This document shows positions 26,606 to 35,595 of a DNA stretch of 64,000 nucleotides, in pieces. Location: positions 62,001-126,000 of the forward strand of contig NZ_JAUTDO010000002.1 in assembly GCF_030646165.1 (NCBI RefSeq), given 5' to 3'. The stretch's first letter is position 1; each line of letters opens with the position of its first letter. A program made the translations under genes and the position numbers. The notes beneath the pieces are model-generated. The model made no database searches. It was not told the origin of the DNA and worked only from the letters and a program-made list of their open reading frames with translations. Source of the stretch: Conexibacter sp. CPCC 206217 (GTDB lineage Bacteria > Actinomycetota > Thermoleophilia > Solirubrobacterales > Solirubrobacteraceae).

Positions 26606-28003
26606 TCACGACTTGGGAGGCCACTGGTCCTCGCTCTCCTTCTTGCGCTCGCTGTACTGCTCCACGTTCCGCTGCCTGCCGCGTGCGATCCCGAGGGCGC
26701 CGTCCGGCACGTCCTCGGTGATCACGGACCCGGCCGCCGTCCAGGCGTCGTCGCCGACCGTCACGGGCGCGACGAACGCCGTGTCGACGCCGCCCTTCAC
26801 GCGCGCGCCGATCGTCGTGCGGTGCTTTCTGACGCCGTCGTAGTTCGCCGTGATCGTGCCCGCGCCGAGGTTCGACCCGGGCCCGATGTCGGTGTCCCCG
26901 ATGTACGACAGGTGCGGCACCTTCGTGCCCGCGCCGACATCGGAGTTCTTGACCTCGACGAACGTGCCGACCTTGGCGCCCTCGCGCAGCAGCGCGCCGG
27001 GCCGCAGGTAGGCGAACGGGCCGACGCTGGCGCCGTCGCGCACCGTGCACGAGGTCAGGTAGGAGTGCGGCACGGTGACCCCGTCGCCCAGCTCGGCGTC
27101 GATCAGCGTGCTGTGCGGGCCGACCTGGCAGCCGCTGCCCACGCGCGTAGCACCGTGCAGCGAGGTGAAGGCGGCGATCGTCGTGTCGGCGCCGATCTCG
27201 ACGCCCGCGTCGACGACGGTCGAGCCGGGGTCGATCACGGTGACGCCCGCCGTCATGTGCGCCGCGAGGATCCGCCGCTGCGCCTCCGCGCGGACCTTCG
27301 CGAGGTCGCCGCGGTCGTTGACGCCGAGCGCGATCGCCGGGTCGTCGACCAGATGCGCGCGCACGACGCGGCCTCTGGCACGCAGGATCGGCAGCACGTC
27401 GGGCAGATACAGCTCGCCCTGCGCGTTGTCGGAGCGAACCTCCGCCAGCGCGTCGATCAGCTGGCCGCCGTCGAACGCGTAGACGCCGCCGTTGACCTCG
27501 CGGATCTCCAGCTCGGCCGGCGTCGCGTCGCCCGGCTTCTTCGTCTCGACGACGCGCTCGACGGCGCCGTCGGCGTTGCGCACGACGCGGCCGTAGCCGC
27601 TCGGATCCGGCAGCACCGTCGTCAGCATCGTCGCGGCGGCGCCGTGCGCCGCGTGAGCGACCGCGAGCTCGTGCAGCGAGGCGCCCGTGATCAGCGGCAC
27701 GTCGCCGTTGAGCACGATCACCGGCGCGTCGCGGTCGATCTCGGCCGCGGCCGCCTGGACGGCGTCGGCGGTGCCGAGCGCCTGCTCCTGCACCGCCAGC
27801 ACGACGTCGTCGGGCAGACCAGGCGCGAGCGCGCGGTCGGGCCCGCCGACGACGACGACCTTCGCCGCGCCCGCTTCACGCGCGGCGGCGACCGTCCACG
27901 TCAGCAGCGGTCTTCCGCAAAGGGGGTGCAGCAATTTTGGCGTGGCAGAGCGCATACGCGTTCCCTGCCCTGCCGCGAGAATGACGACGACCGGAGCGGT
28001 CAC
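26606..28003 (-). CDS. glmU: bifunctional GlmU (UDP-GlcNAc pyrophosphorylase / GlcN-1-P acetyltransferase)
   Basis: 465 residues. The N-terminal pyrophosphorylase has ILAAGQGTRMRSATPKLLHP and VLNGDVPLI; the C-terminal half is a left-handed beta-helix of hexapeptide repeats (about 255-440) with NYDGVRKHRTTIG. It supplies UDP-GlcNAc for peptidoglycan. GTG 28003 is chosen over ATG 28012 because TACGAT stands exactly 7 nt upstream. A charged tail follows the helix. It reads into prs. Confidence 0.95.
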   Translation of the reverse strand: MTAPVVVILAAGQGTRMRSATPKLLHPLCGRPLLTWTVAAAREAGAAKVVVVGGPDRALAPGLPDDVVLAVQEQALGTADAVQAAAAEIDRDAPVIVLNGDVPLITGASLHELAVAHAAHGAAATMLTTVLPDPSGYGRVVRNADGAVERVVETKKPGDATPAELEIREVNGGVYAFDGGQLIDALAEVRSDNAQGELYLPDVLPILRARGRVVRAHLVDDPAIALGVNDRGDLAKVRAEAQRRILAAHMTAGVTVIDPGSTVVDAGVEIGADTTIAAFTSLHGATRVGSGCQVGPHSTLIDAELGDGVTVPHSYLTSCTVRDGASVGPFAYLRPGALLREGAKVGTFVEVKNSDVGAGTKVPHLSYIGDTDIGPGSNLGAGTITANYDGVRKHRTTIGARVKGGVDTAFVAPVTVGDDAWTAAGSVITEDVPDGALGIARGRQRNVEQYSERKKESEDQWPPKS

Positions 28004-28010
28004 GCCACGC

Positions 28011-28016
28011 ATCGTA
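28011..28016 (-). promoter_or_regulatory. -10 box TACGAT of a leaderless glmU promoter
   Basis: TACGAT lies 7 nt before GTG 28003 on the minus strand and decides the glmU start. Confidence 0.55.
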
Positions 28017-28109
28017 GCCACGTCGGCCGCCGGACAGCCTGCCGCCTGGCCGGAAGACCCCTCCGCGACGGCCTGCGCGTCCTGGCGCTTAGAATCGGCG
28101 GCGACCCCT

Positions 28110-28180
28110 TGGGGGATCGTCTAATGGCAAGACTCCGGCCTTTGGAGCCGGCTATCCGGGTTCGAGTCCCGGTCCCCCAG
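28110..28180 (+). tRNA. tRNA-Gln (anticodon TTG)
   Basis: A full cloverleaf can be folded: acceptor TGGGGGA (28110-28116) with TCCCCCA (28173-28179), D arm GTCT/AGAC, anticodon stem CCGGC/GCCGG (28135-28139, 28147-28151) around loop CTTTGGA, and T arm CCGGG/CCCGG with TTCGAGT. The anticodon TTG at 28142-28144 reads CAA. CCA is not encoded. It is divergent from glmU. Confidence 0.95.
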
Positions 28181-28207
28181 TCGTCCGATGCGAGAGGAGG
28201 AGACGGG

Positions 28208-28384
28208 ATGAAGGAGTTCTTCTGCGGTGCTGTCGTGCCCGATTGCACCGCCAGGTTCACAGGCGAGAGCGAGGAGGCGATCCTCGCGCAGGTCGCCCGC
28301 CACGCACACGACGACCACGGCATGGAGCACGTGCCGGACTCCGTGGTCGACGAGGTGCGGGCGCAGATCCACGACGTCGAGTAG
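28208..28384 (+). CDS. DUF1059 small protein
   Basis: 58 residues: MKEFFCGAVVPDCTARFTGE, then ILAQVARHAHDDHGMEHVPD, matching the DUF1059 pattern with two Cys and a His-rich helix (HAHDDHG) that could bind a metal. A strong GGAGGAG site lies just before the ATG, 16 bases after the tRNA. The function is unknown. Confidence 0.82.
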   Translation: MKEFFCGAVVPDCTARFTGESEEAILAQVARHAHDDHGMEHVPDSVVDEVRAQIHDVE

Positions 28385-28462
28385 GGCCTCGGCAGCCGCG
28401 GAGGCGGCCGCGTGCGCCGGGTCGGGGCGCTCCTGCTGTGCGGCAGCGTTCGGCGCGGGCGC

Positions 28463-29644
28463 TCAGGCGAGCGTCATCGGCTGCGCGCGACGCGCGGTCG
28501 CGAGCACGGTGACGAGCCGCTCGACCCGCACCAGCCCGACGTATCTCCCCTGCACGTCGCAGCAGACGACAGGGTCGAAGCGGGTCTCCTGCGGCCGCAG
28601 CATCGCGCGCTGCACGAGCTCAGGGATCTGCCCCGAGGGCGCGACGACGAGCACGTCGCCGTGGGGATCCTCGCCGCGCCCGGCGGCGCCGCGCTCCAGC
28701 ATCCCGATCGGGCGCCTGCGCGCGTCGACGATCGGCACGTGCTGCAGCGCCGGCTCCTGCTCGAACAGCAGCGCGCGCTCGTGCGGGTCGCTGTCGCGCT
28801 CCAGCGCGGGCGGCCGCTCGATCAGCGCGAGCAGTGCGCCGGGCGCCGTCGCGGCGCCGCCGCGGTCGCGCACGTAGGCGCTCAGCGCGAAGCCGACGCG
28901 CGTCAGCGTCTTCGTCCGCACGCCGATCAGCGGACCCTGCGCGAGCGGCGCGCGCAGCCCGATCAGCGCGTCGAGCTCCTCGACCTGGGTGACGCCCTGC
29001 GCGACGACCCAGGCGTCGAGCTGGCTCGCGAGGTGGCCGATCGTGTCGACGATCATGTGCTTGGCGTCGTCGCGGTGCAGCCCGCTCACGAGCGCGGCGT
29101 CGAGCTTGACGAACTCAGGGCGCACTATCGCGATCTGGCGCAGCGTCCCGGTGCCGGTGCCGACCTCGTCGACGGCGATCGTCGCACCGGCGTCACGCAG
29201 CCGCAGAACCGCCGCCTCCAGCTGCGCCTCCGGCACCTGCGTCGTGCGCGAGCACAGCTCGACGACGAGGCGATCGAGCCGGCCGGCGCGCTCCAGCACG
29301 CTCTGGACGGGCTCGCGCAGGAGCGTCTGCGGCTCGATGTTGAAGGACAGGAAGCAGTCGCTCGGCAGGCTCTCGCGCGCCGCCAGCACGGACTCGACGA
29401 CGAACGCGTCGATGTCCGGCTCGAGCTTGCGCTGCAGCGCCTCCTCGCGCCAGCGCTCGCGACTCATCGCCTCGGGGAAGCGCGCGAGCGCCTCGTAGCC
29501 GCAGATGACGCCGCGCGCGAGATCTGCGACCGGCTCGTAGGCCAGCCGGCAGCGACCCCGCCGGTCGATCAGATGTGAGACCGAGGCGTCCGCGCCGCTC
29601 ATCCCGATCGGCGCTTCCGCCTCCCCACCGCTTCCCGCTTCCAC
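28463..29644 (-). CDS. EAL-domain protein with CBS-like C-terminus, active site degenerate
   Basis: 393 residues from GTG 29644 (TAGGAT 7 nt upstream). The EAL domain starts at GYEALARF and keeps the Asn of LSFNIEPQ and the Lys of FVKLDAAL, but DDFGTG is DEVGTG and the conserved AEGVE is AQGVT, so one metal-binding Glu is Gln. It is therefore more likely a c-di-GMP sensor or protein-interaction domain than an active phosphodiesterase. The C-terminal third has two CBS-like stretches (HVPIVDARRRPIGML and DVQGRYVGLVRVERLV). No GGDEF gene is near. Confidence 0.78.
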   Translation of the reverse strand: MEAGSGGEAEAPIGMSGADASVSHLIDRRGRCRLAYEPVADLARGVICGYEALARFPEAMSRERWREEALQRKLEPDIDAFVVESVLAARESLPSDCFLSFNIEPQTLLREPVQSVLERAGRLDRLVVELCSRTTQVPEAQLEAAVLRLRDAGATIAVDEVGTGTGTLRQIAIVRPEFVKLDAALVSGLHRDDAKHMIVDTIGHLASQLDAWVVAQGVTQVEELDALIGLRAPLAQGPLIGVRTKTLTRVGFALSAYVRDRGGAATAPGALLALIERPPALERDSDPHERALLFEQEPALQHVPIVDARRRPIGMLERGAAGRGEDPHGDVLVVAPSGQIPELVQRAMLRPQETRFDPVVCCDVQGRYVGLVRVERLVTVLATARRAQPMTLA

Positions 29645-29651
29645 GGCACGC

Positions 29652-29657
29652 ATCCTA
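29652..29657 (-). promoter_or_regulatory. -10 box TAGGAT of a leaderless promoter
   Basis: TAGGAT lies 7 nt before GTG 29644 and decides that start over nearby ATG codons. Confidence 0.5.
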
Positions 29658-29853
29658 GTAACGGGAGGAGCGTCCGAGCGCCGCGAACGTTGCATCAAGA
29701 GATGTGACACAAAATGGCGTCTGCGGCAAGCGCGCGCGTCTGATACTCCGCTCGATCGCGACGGCGCGCGCAGTCGGCGCGAAGACGTTCACGCGCTGAC
29801 ACCGCGTTCTCAGCTACCGCTCAGCCGGCTCCCAGCCAGCCCACAGCAGACGC

Positions 29854-31110
29854 TCAGCGTGCGCTGCGGTCCGGCGACTCGCGCCGCACCCGGCCGCCCT
29901 CGGAGCCGCGCTCCGTGGCCGGTCCGCGCGGGGCCGCGATCCCCAGCACGCGCATCGCCTTCAGCCCGAACGAGAGCTTCTCGCGCCCGTCGGTGGAGGC
30001 GACGTCGAGACCGGTGATCTCCCTGACGCGCTCGAAGCGGTAGCGGACCGTGTGGCGATGGGTGATCAGCCTCGCCGCCGTCGCGTTGACGTTGCCGTCG
30101 CACTCGAGGAACGTCTCGAGCGTGCCGACCAGGTCCGAGGTCTCGTACTGCTCGTCGTAGGCGACGATCTTCGAGACGGTCTCGTCGTAGAAGCGCCGCA
30201 GCTCCGCCGGGTCGCTCATGTGCGGCAGCAGCAGCTGGTAGGTGCCGGTGTCGTCGTAGGCGAGCAGCGCCTCGTCGGGATCGCCCTCGACGACGTTGGC
30301 CGCCAGCAGCGCCTCGTTGCCGGCACGATGCAGGTCGACCGGATCTCTCGCGACGCGGCTGCGGCCGACGGCGAACGCGAAGCCGCTGAGGTTCGCCTCC
30401 AGCTCGCGCAGGACGGTCGCGCCGACGCGCCGGCCGGCGTCGCCGTCGGGGTCGGCGACGAGCACGACGACCTCGTCGCCGTCGCCGGCGGGGGTCGAGG
30501 CGGCGATCGCGCCGGGGGCGATCGAGCGGGCGCCGCGCTCGGCCAGCGCGAGCAGGCGCGAGCGCCAGTCGTCGTCGGTCGGCGAGCGCGGATGGGCGCG
30601 CACGACGACGACGCTGCCGCCGCGATCGAGCGAGATGCCGAGCTCCTTGCCGCGCGCGACGAGGTCGTCGCGGTCGGCGATCTCGCGCGCGAGAACGGCG
30701 TGGACGAAGGCGGCCGCGGCCTCCTCGGAGGCGCGCTCCGGCCCGCGCACGCGCTCGACCTCGGACGCGATCAGCGTCGTCACGAGCCGCACCATCGATC
30801 TGTCGGAGCCGGCCCAGCCGGCCTCGCGGCCGCGCAATCGCAACTGGCCGACGACGGCGTCGGCGACGCGCAGCTCGATCCGCTCGACGCCCTCCGCGTC
30901 GCGCAGCAGCGCGCGCTCCTCGGCGGGCGAACGGGCCGCGACGGCGAGCACGACGCTGGTGCGATCGATCAGCACGAGGCTCGCGTCGAGCGCGCGCGAA
31001 GCCGCCCGGATGATCTCCGGCAGGCCGGCGCCACCCGAGATCGCCTCGGTGATCGCTTCGAGCGCTTGGAAGTCTGGAGCGGACGTCTCGCCGCGGGCCT
31101 GCGAGGACAT
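29854..31110 (-). CDS. PucR-family transcriptional regulator
   Basis: 418 residues from ATG 31110. The N-terminal GAF-like part (about 25-105), a GGDEF-like central domain (VVVVRAHPRSPT to FAFAVGRSRVARDPVDLHRA) and the C-terminal PucR helix-turn-helix (LVGTLETFLECDGNVNATAA, then HRHTVRYRFERVREITGLDV) are in family order. PucR proteins activate catabolic genes in response to a ligand. The neighbours do not show the target. TACAAT lies 8 nt before the ATG. Confidence 0.88.
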   Translation of the reverse strand: MSSQARGETSAPDFQALEAITEAISGGAGLPEIIRAASRALDASLVLIDRTSVVLAVAARSPAEERALLRDAEGVERIELRVADAVVGQLRLRGREAGWAGSDRSMVRLVTTLIASEVERVRGPERASEEAAAAFVHAVLAREIADRDDLVARGKELGISLDRGGSVVVVRAHPRSPTDDDWRSRLLALAERGARSIAPGAIAASTPAGDGDEVVVLVADPDGDAGRRVGATVLRELEANLSGFAFAVGRSRVARDPVDLHRAGNEALLAANVVEGDPDEALLAYDDTGTYQLLLPHMSDPAELRRFYDETVSKIVAYDEQYETSDLVGTLETFLECDGNVNATAARLITHRHTVRYRFERVREITGLDVASTDGREKLSFGLKAMRVLGIAAPRGPATERGSEGGRVRRESPDRSAR

Positions 31111-31118
31111 TGCAGTCA

Positions 31119-31124
31119 ATTGTA
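31119..31124 (-). promoter_or_regulatory. -10 box TACAAT upstream of the PucR gene
   Basis: TACAAT, close to the -10 consensus, lies 8 nt before ATG 31110 on the minus strand. Confidence 0.45.
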
Positions 31125-31257
31125 CGAGCGGGCCGAATCCGCGGGGCGGCCCCTGCCGCGGCGGCTCGTCACGCCGGCGCTCACGTGCGCCGCGCGCGGC
31201 GCCGGCGACCGCCCGCGGTCGCGCTCGACGGGCGGGCGCGGCCGCGCCAGACGCGGC

Positions 31258-31479
31258 TCAGAAGAGCCGCGGCCAGTAGTAGATGACGGCCGCGCCGACG
31301 AGTGCGCCGATGCCGCACAGCGCGGCCAGCACCCACAGCGACAGCAGGCTCGCGACGAGCCGCTCCCAGACGCGGTCGTAGGCAGACGCGACGGGCACGG
31401 TGACGAGCGCCACGAAGGCGATGAGGCCGATGGCGCCCGCGCCGATGGCGACGAGCTGGACGATCGCGTCATTGCTCAT
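31258..31479 (-). CDS. small two-helix membrane protein
   Basis: 73 residues with two hydrophobic helices (LVAIGAGAIGLIAFVALVTV and LLSLWVLAALCGIGALVGAA) and a basic-aromatic end (YYWPRLF). Its ATG overlaps the end of ispE by 11 bases, so it is translated from the same message. I know no function. Confidence 0.65.
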   Translation of the reverse strand: MSNDAIVQLVAIGAGAIGLIAFVALVTVPVASAYDRVWERLVASLLSLWVLAALCGIGALVGAAVIYYWPRLF

Positions 31480-32374
31480 GACTGGCCCCATTGTTCCGCA
31501 CCGGGCCGACGGCCGCGAACTCGTGCCCGACCGGGCGTGCGGCGACGGCTCCCGGGAAGCGCTCGCGCAGCGTGTCGGCGGCGCGCGCCGCGGCCTCCTC
31601 CCCACGCGCTCCCCAGAACAGTCCGATCACGGTCGGGCCCGAGCCGCTGACGAACGCATGGTCCGCGCCAGCCGCGCGTGCGGCGGCCAGCGCAGCGTCG
31701 ATCGACGCGCAGAGCGAGCGAGCGGCGGGTTCGAGGTCGTTGACGAGCAGGTCGGGCGACAGCCCCTCTCGCAACCGCTCGCGCAGCTCCAGCAGCTCCT
31801 CGAGGGAGCGGCCGAGGCCGAGGCGGTCCGCCTCACGGAAGACCTCCGGCGTCGACAGGCGTTCCTGTGAGGGGATCACGAGCAGTCCGTGCGGCGATGG
31901 GGGCGCAACGCGCTCGACGTGCTCGCCGGCGCCGTAGACGAGCACCGGCCCCGGCTGGAGCTGGCTCGGAACGTCCGCGCCGAGTCCGGGGGCGAGCTGC
32001 TCGATCAGGAGGTCGTGCGGTCGCCCCGCGGCCTGCGCGACAAGCCGCAGCGCCGCCGCGGCATCACCGGAACCGCCTCCCATACCCGCCGCGACCGGCA
32101 CGCGCTTGACGATCGTCAGTCGCTGCGCCGGGCCGTCCCACCCGCTCGCCGCCCGATACCGCGCCAGCGCGACAGCGGCCAGATTCGGTCCCTCGACACC
32201 GGGACAGACGACCTCGTCGACGTCGGAGTCGATCTCCTCCAAGCTCAGCTCGTCCGCCAGGGAGAGCGGCTCGATCAACGAGACGAGCTCGTGCAACCCG
32301 TCCTCACGCGTGGGACCGAGGAAGAGTCCGAGGTTCGTCTTTCCCGGAGCGAGTGCCCGCAGCGTCGCGCTCAC
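31469..32374 (-). CDS. ispE: 4-diphosphocytidyl-2-C-methyl-D-erythritol kinase
   Basis: 301 residues from GTG 32374, which overlaps the rsmA stop as GTGA. It phosphorylates CDP-ME in the MEP isoprenoid pathway. GHMP kinase motifs: APGKTNLGLFLG (N-terminal), VPVAAGMGGGSGDAAAALR (ATP loop) and FVSGSGPTVIGLF near the C-terminus. The order rsmA-ispE is conserved in actinobacteria. Confidence 0.95.
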   Translation of the reverse strand: MSATLRALAPGKTNLGLFLGPTREDGLHELVSLIEPLSLADELSLEEIDSDVDEVVCPGVEGPNLAAVALARYRAASGWDGPAQRLTIVKRVPVAAGMGGGSGDAAAALRLVAQAAGRPHDLLIEQLAPGLGADVPSQLQPGPVLVYGAGEHVERVAPPSPHGLLVIPSQERLSTPEVFREADRLGLGRSLEELLELRERLREGLSPDLLVNDLEPAARSLCASIDAALAAARAAGADHAFVSGSGPTVIGLFWGARGEEAAARAADTLRERFPGAVAARPVGHEFAAVGPVRNNGASHEQ

Positions 32375-33192
32375 GCCTGCAGCGTCTCCCACAGCTCCCG
32401 CAGCTGCGTCGGCGACAACCGCTCGGCGCGCACGTCGCGCGGGTGGCCGAGCGCCTCCAGCGTGTCCCGAACCCGGTCCGGGGAGCCGGCGCCGGCGATC
32501 CCGACCGACTTCGCGAGCGTCTTGCGGCGGTGCGCGAAGGCAGCCTGCACGAACGTGCGCAGCGCTCTCGGGGCGGCGGGGCCGGTGCGTCTGAGCCCGA
32601 CGAGGACGGAGTCGACGTTCGGGACCGGGAAGAAGACGCGTCGCGAGACCGGGCGCACGACGCGCACGTCGGCGGCCAGTTGGGCGATCACCGAGGGGAT
32701 CCCGTAGGCGTCGCTGGCGGCCTTGGCGGCGAGCCGCTCGCCGACCTCCTTCTGCACCATCGCGACCCAGCCGGTCGCGTGCGGCAGCTCCTCCAGCGTG
32801 CGCAGGATCGCGCCGGCCGCGATCCCGTACGGCAGGTTCGCGACGACCTTCGTCGGCTGCGGGTCCAGCGCTGCGAGGTCGAGCGTCATCGCGTCGCCCA
32901 TGTGCAGCGTCGTGCGCGTGCCGAACGGGTCGAGCGCGTCGCGCAGCGGCTCCTGGAGCCCGCGGTCGATCTCGACCACGTGCACGTGCGCGGTGCGCTC
33001 GGCGAGGTGCTCCGACAGGACGCCGAGGCCGCCGCCGATCTCCAGCACGACGTCCTGGGGCGCCAGCTCCGCGGCGCGCGCGATCACGTCGAGGATGTTG
33101 GAGTCGATCAGGAAGTTCTGGCCCAGCTCGCGGTTGGGCCGGATCCCGAACGCGCGCATGCGGCGCAGCGACGGCTGGACGGGCTCGTTCAC
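32371..33192 (-). CDS. rsmA: 16S rRNA dimethyladenosine transferase
   Basis: 273 residues from GTG 33192, chosen because a perfect GGAGG (33200-33204) lies 7 nt upstream. RsmA (KsgA) dimethylates two adjacent adenines near the 3' end of 16S rRNA. Motifs: RPNRELGQNFLID, the SAM loop VLEIGGGLGVLSEHL and the catalytic NLPYGI. It lies between tatD and ispE as expected. Confidence 0.96.
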   Translation of the reverse strand: MNEPVQPSLRRMRAFGIRPNRELGQNFLIDSNILDVIARAAELAPQDVVLEIGGGLGVLSEHLAERTAHVHVVEIDRGLQEPLRDALDPFGTRTTLHMGDAMTLDLAALDPQPTKVVANLPYGIAAGAILRTLEELPHATGWVAMVQKEVGERLAAKAASDAYGIPSVIAQLAADVRVVRPVSRRVFFPVPNVDSVLVGLRRTGPAAPRALRTFVQAAFAHRRKTLAKSVGIAGAGSPDRVRDTLEALGHPRDVRAERLSPTQLRELWETLQA

Positions 33193-33270
33193 GACATCAC
33201 CTCCGCCCCGGAAGAACGAGCCCCCGGGCGAGTTCTTCCAGTGCAACGCAAGGCCTCCGGCCGCAGCGTT

Positions 33271-34023
33271 TCACGACCAGCCGAACAGCGCGGCGGCGTT
33301 GGCCTCTACCTGCGCCTCCAGCTCGGCGTACGGCACGCGTCGCTCCAGCGCCACCAGCTGCGCCGTCAGCGCGACGTTGGCGGGCACGTTGCGCTGCTTG
33401 CGCAGCGGCTGAGGGCTGAGGTAGGGCGCGTCGGTCTCGACCAGCAGATGGTCGGCCGGGACGCGCACCGCGGCGGCGCGCAGCTCGGCGTTGGCCGGGT
33501 AGGTGACGTTGCCGGCGAACGAGATCCAGTAGCCGCGCTCGACGCACTCGTCGACGCGGTCCGGCATCGAGAAGCAGTGCAGGATCACTCTGACGCCGTC
33601 GGCCTCGGCGGCGAGCAGGTCGAGCGTCTGCTGGTCCGCGGAGCGGGTGTGGATCACGAGCGGCTTGCCGGTCTCGCGCGCGAGCACGATCTGCGCGCTG
33701 AAGGCGCGCCGCTGGTCCGCCTCGGGGGCGTTGTCGCGGTAGAAGTCGAGGCCCGTCTCGCCGATCGCGCGGCACTTCGGATGCGCCGCCAGCGCGCACA
33801 GCTCGGCGAGGTCGGCGTCGTCGAAGCCGGTCGCCGAGTTGGGGTGGCGGCCGATCCCGACGAACACCTGCGGGAAGTCCTCGGCGACCTGCAGCGCGGC
33901 GCGGCAGGAGTCGGAATCGGTGCCGATCGTGAGCATCCGCCGCACACCCGCGGCCTCCGCCTGCGCGACCAGCTCGGCCTCGGGATCGCCGCAGGAGGTG
34001 ATGTGGGTGTGGCTGTCGATCAT
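33271..34023 (-). CDS. tatD: TatD-family metal-dependent DNase
   Basis: 250 residues. Metal site motifs are MIDSHTHI at the start, GETGLDFYRD, LVIHTRSADQQTLDLL, ILHCFSMP and VETDAPYLSP. TatD enzymes are 3'-5' exonucleases or deoxyribonucleases. The gene starts 13 bases after the metG stop and is in the metG-tatD-rsmA order. Confidence 0.93.
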   Translation of the reverse strand: MIDSHTHITSCGDPEAELVAQAEAAGVRRMLTIGTDSDSCRAALQVAEDFPQVFVGIGRHPNSATGFDDADLAELCALAAHPKCRAIGETGLDFYRDNAPEADQRRAFSAQIVLARETGKPLVIHTRSADQQTLDLLAAEADGVRVILHCFSMPDRVDECVERGYWISFAGNVTYPANAELRAAAVRVPADHLLVETDAPYLSPQPLRKQRNVPANVALTAQLVALERRVPYAELEAQVEANAAALFGWS

Positions 34024-34036
34024 CGCCGCGGCGCCG

Positions 34037-35539
34037 CTATCTCGTCTTCGGGAACAGCGGCTCGATCGCGGACACTCGCGTGCCCCACCCCTGCGCGGCG
34101 AACCCGGCGCCGGCGTAGTCGAGCGACGGGCGGTCGAGCGCGCTCAGCAGCTTCTCGACGCTCTCCGGGATGTACGGGTGCAGCAGCACCGTCACGACGC
34201 GCACGCCCTCGATCAGCGAGGCGAGCGTCTCGTCGAGCCTGTCCGCCGCCTCGGGATCTCTCGCGAGCTTCCACGGCGCGCGCTCCTCGACGTATCTGTT
34301 GAGCCGCCGCACCCGCTGCCAGATCTCCTCCAGCGCCTGGCTCGGCTCCGCTCTGTCCAGCAGCGCCGCGACCGTCTCCGGCAGGCCGTCGAACTCGGCC
34401 GCCAGCGCGGCGTCGGTCGCGACCGCGGGCACGAGCCCCTCGCGATAGCGGTTGACCATCGCGATCGTGCGGCTGGCGAGGTTGCCGTAGTCGTTGGCCA
34501 GCTCGGACTCGTAGCGCTGCTCGAAGCCGGTCGTCGAGACCGAGCCGTCCTGCCCGAAGGAGACCTCGCGGAAGCAGTAGTAGCGCAGCGCGTCGGTGCC
34601 GAATCTGTCGATCACGTCGAACGGGTCGAGCACGTTGCCGAGCGACTTCGACATCTTCTCGCCGTCCAGCAGCAGGTAGCCGTGGACGATCTCGTGGCGC
34701 GGCAGCTCGATCCCGGCCGCCATCAGCATCGCCGGCCAGTAGACGGCGTGGAACTTGAGGATGTCCTTGCCGATGAGGTGGAAGTTCGCCGGCCAGAACG
34801 TGTCGGTGAGGTCCTCGCCCTCACGTGCGAACGAGAGCGCCGTGTAGTAGTTCAGCAGCGCGTCGAACCAGACGTAGAAGACGTGCGCCGGATCCCACGT
34901 GACCGGAACGCCCCAGGTGAACTTGCCGCGTGACAGCGACAGGTCGCGCAGGCCCGAGTTGATGAACGAGAGCGCCTCGTTGCGACGCGCCTCGGGCGCG
35001 ACCCAGTCCGGCCGCTCCGCGTAGAGACGCTCCAGCGGCTCCTGGAAGGTGGAGAGTCTGAAGAACCAGTTCTCCTCTCTCTCACGCAGCAGCGGGATGT
35101 GGTGGATCGGGCAGGTGTTGCCCTCCGCGATCTCGTTCTCGTTCTTGAAGTCCGCGCAGCGCGGGCAGTACCAGCCCTCGTACGTGCCGAGGTAGGTGTG
35201 CCCGTTGTCGTGGATTCTCTGCATCACCTCCTGCACGCGTCTGATGTGACGCGGGTCGGAGGTGCGGATGAAGAAGTCGTTGGTGACGTTGAGCCGCGGC
35301 ATCATCGCCTCGAAGCGAGCGGCGTTGCGATCCGCCAGCTCCTTCGGGCTGATGCCCTGCGCCTCGGCGGCGAGCGCGACCGGCTCGCCGTGCTCGTCGG
35401 TGCCGGTGAGGAAGAAGACGTCCTCACCGCGCTGACGCATGTGCCGCGCGAGGATGTCGGCGGCGATCGTCGTGTACGCGTGCCCGAGGTGGGGCTGCGC
35501 GTTGACGTAGTAGATCGGAGTTGTGACGTAGTAAGGCAC
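34037..35539 (-). CDS. metG: methionyl-tRNA synthetase
   Basis: 500 residues from GTG 35539, where the family N-terminus (PYYVTTPIYYVNAQPHLGHA) begins. The HIGH motif is HLGH, the KMSKS motif is GEKMSKSLGN, and the zinc knuckle is CPRC...CPIH (around YCPRCADFKNENEIAEG). The short form lacks the C-terminal tRNA-binding domain. The open frame runs far upstream through sdhB but that part is not coding in this frame. Confidence 0.95.
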   Translation of the reverse strand: MPYYVTTPIYYVNAQPHLGHAYTTIAADILARHMRQRGEDVFFLTGTDEHGEPVALAAEAQGISPKELADRNAARFEAMMPRLNVTNDFFIRTSDPRHIRRVQEVMQRIHDNGHTYLGTYEGWYCPRCADFKNENEIAEGNTCPIHHIPLLREREENWFFRLSTFQEPLERLYAERPDWVAPEARRNEALSFINSGLRDLSLSRGKFTWGVPVTWDPAHVFYVWFDALLNYYTALSFAREGEDLTDTFWPANFHLIGKDILKFHAVYWPAMLMAAGIELPRHEIVHGYLLLDGEKMSKSLGNVLDPFDVIDRFGTDALRYYCFREVSFGQDGSVSTTGFEQRYESELANDYGNLASRTIAMVNRYREGLVPAVATDAALAAEFDGLPETVAALLDRAEPSQALEEIWQRVRRLNRYVEERAPWKLARDPEAADRLDETLASLIEGVRVVTVLLHPYIPESVEKLLSALDRPSLDYAGAGFAAQGWGTRVSAIEPLFPKTR

Positions 35540-35595
35540 GCGGCCGAGAACAGTAGCGGCCGGCGTGCCGAGGTCGCGATGCGCCGCGTTCGGCG

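Noticed and set aside
28110-28384. tRNA-Gln as an integration site for a mobile element
   Set aside because: No integrase gene and no second copy of the tRNA 3' end are seen nearby; the DUF1059 gene follows with ordinary spacing.
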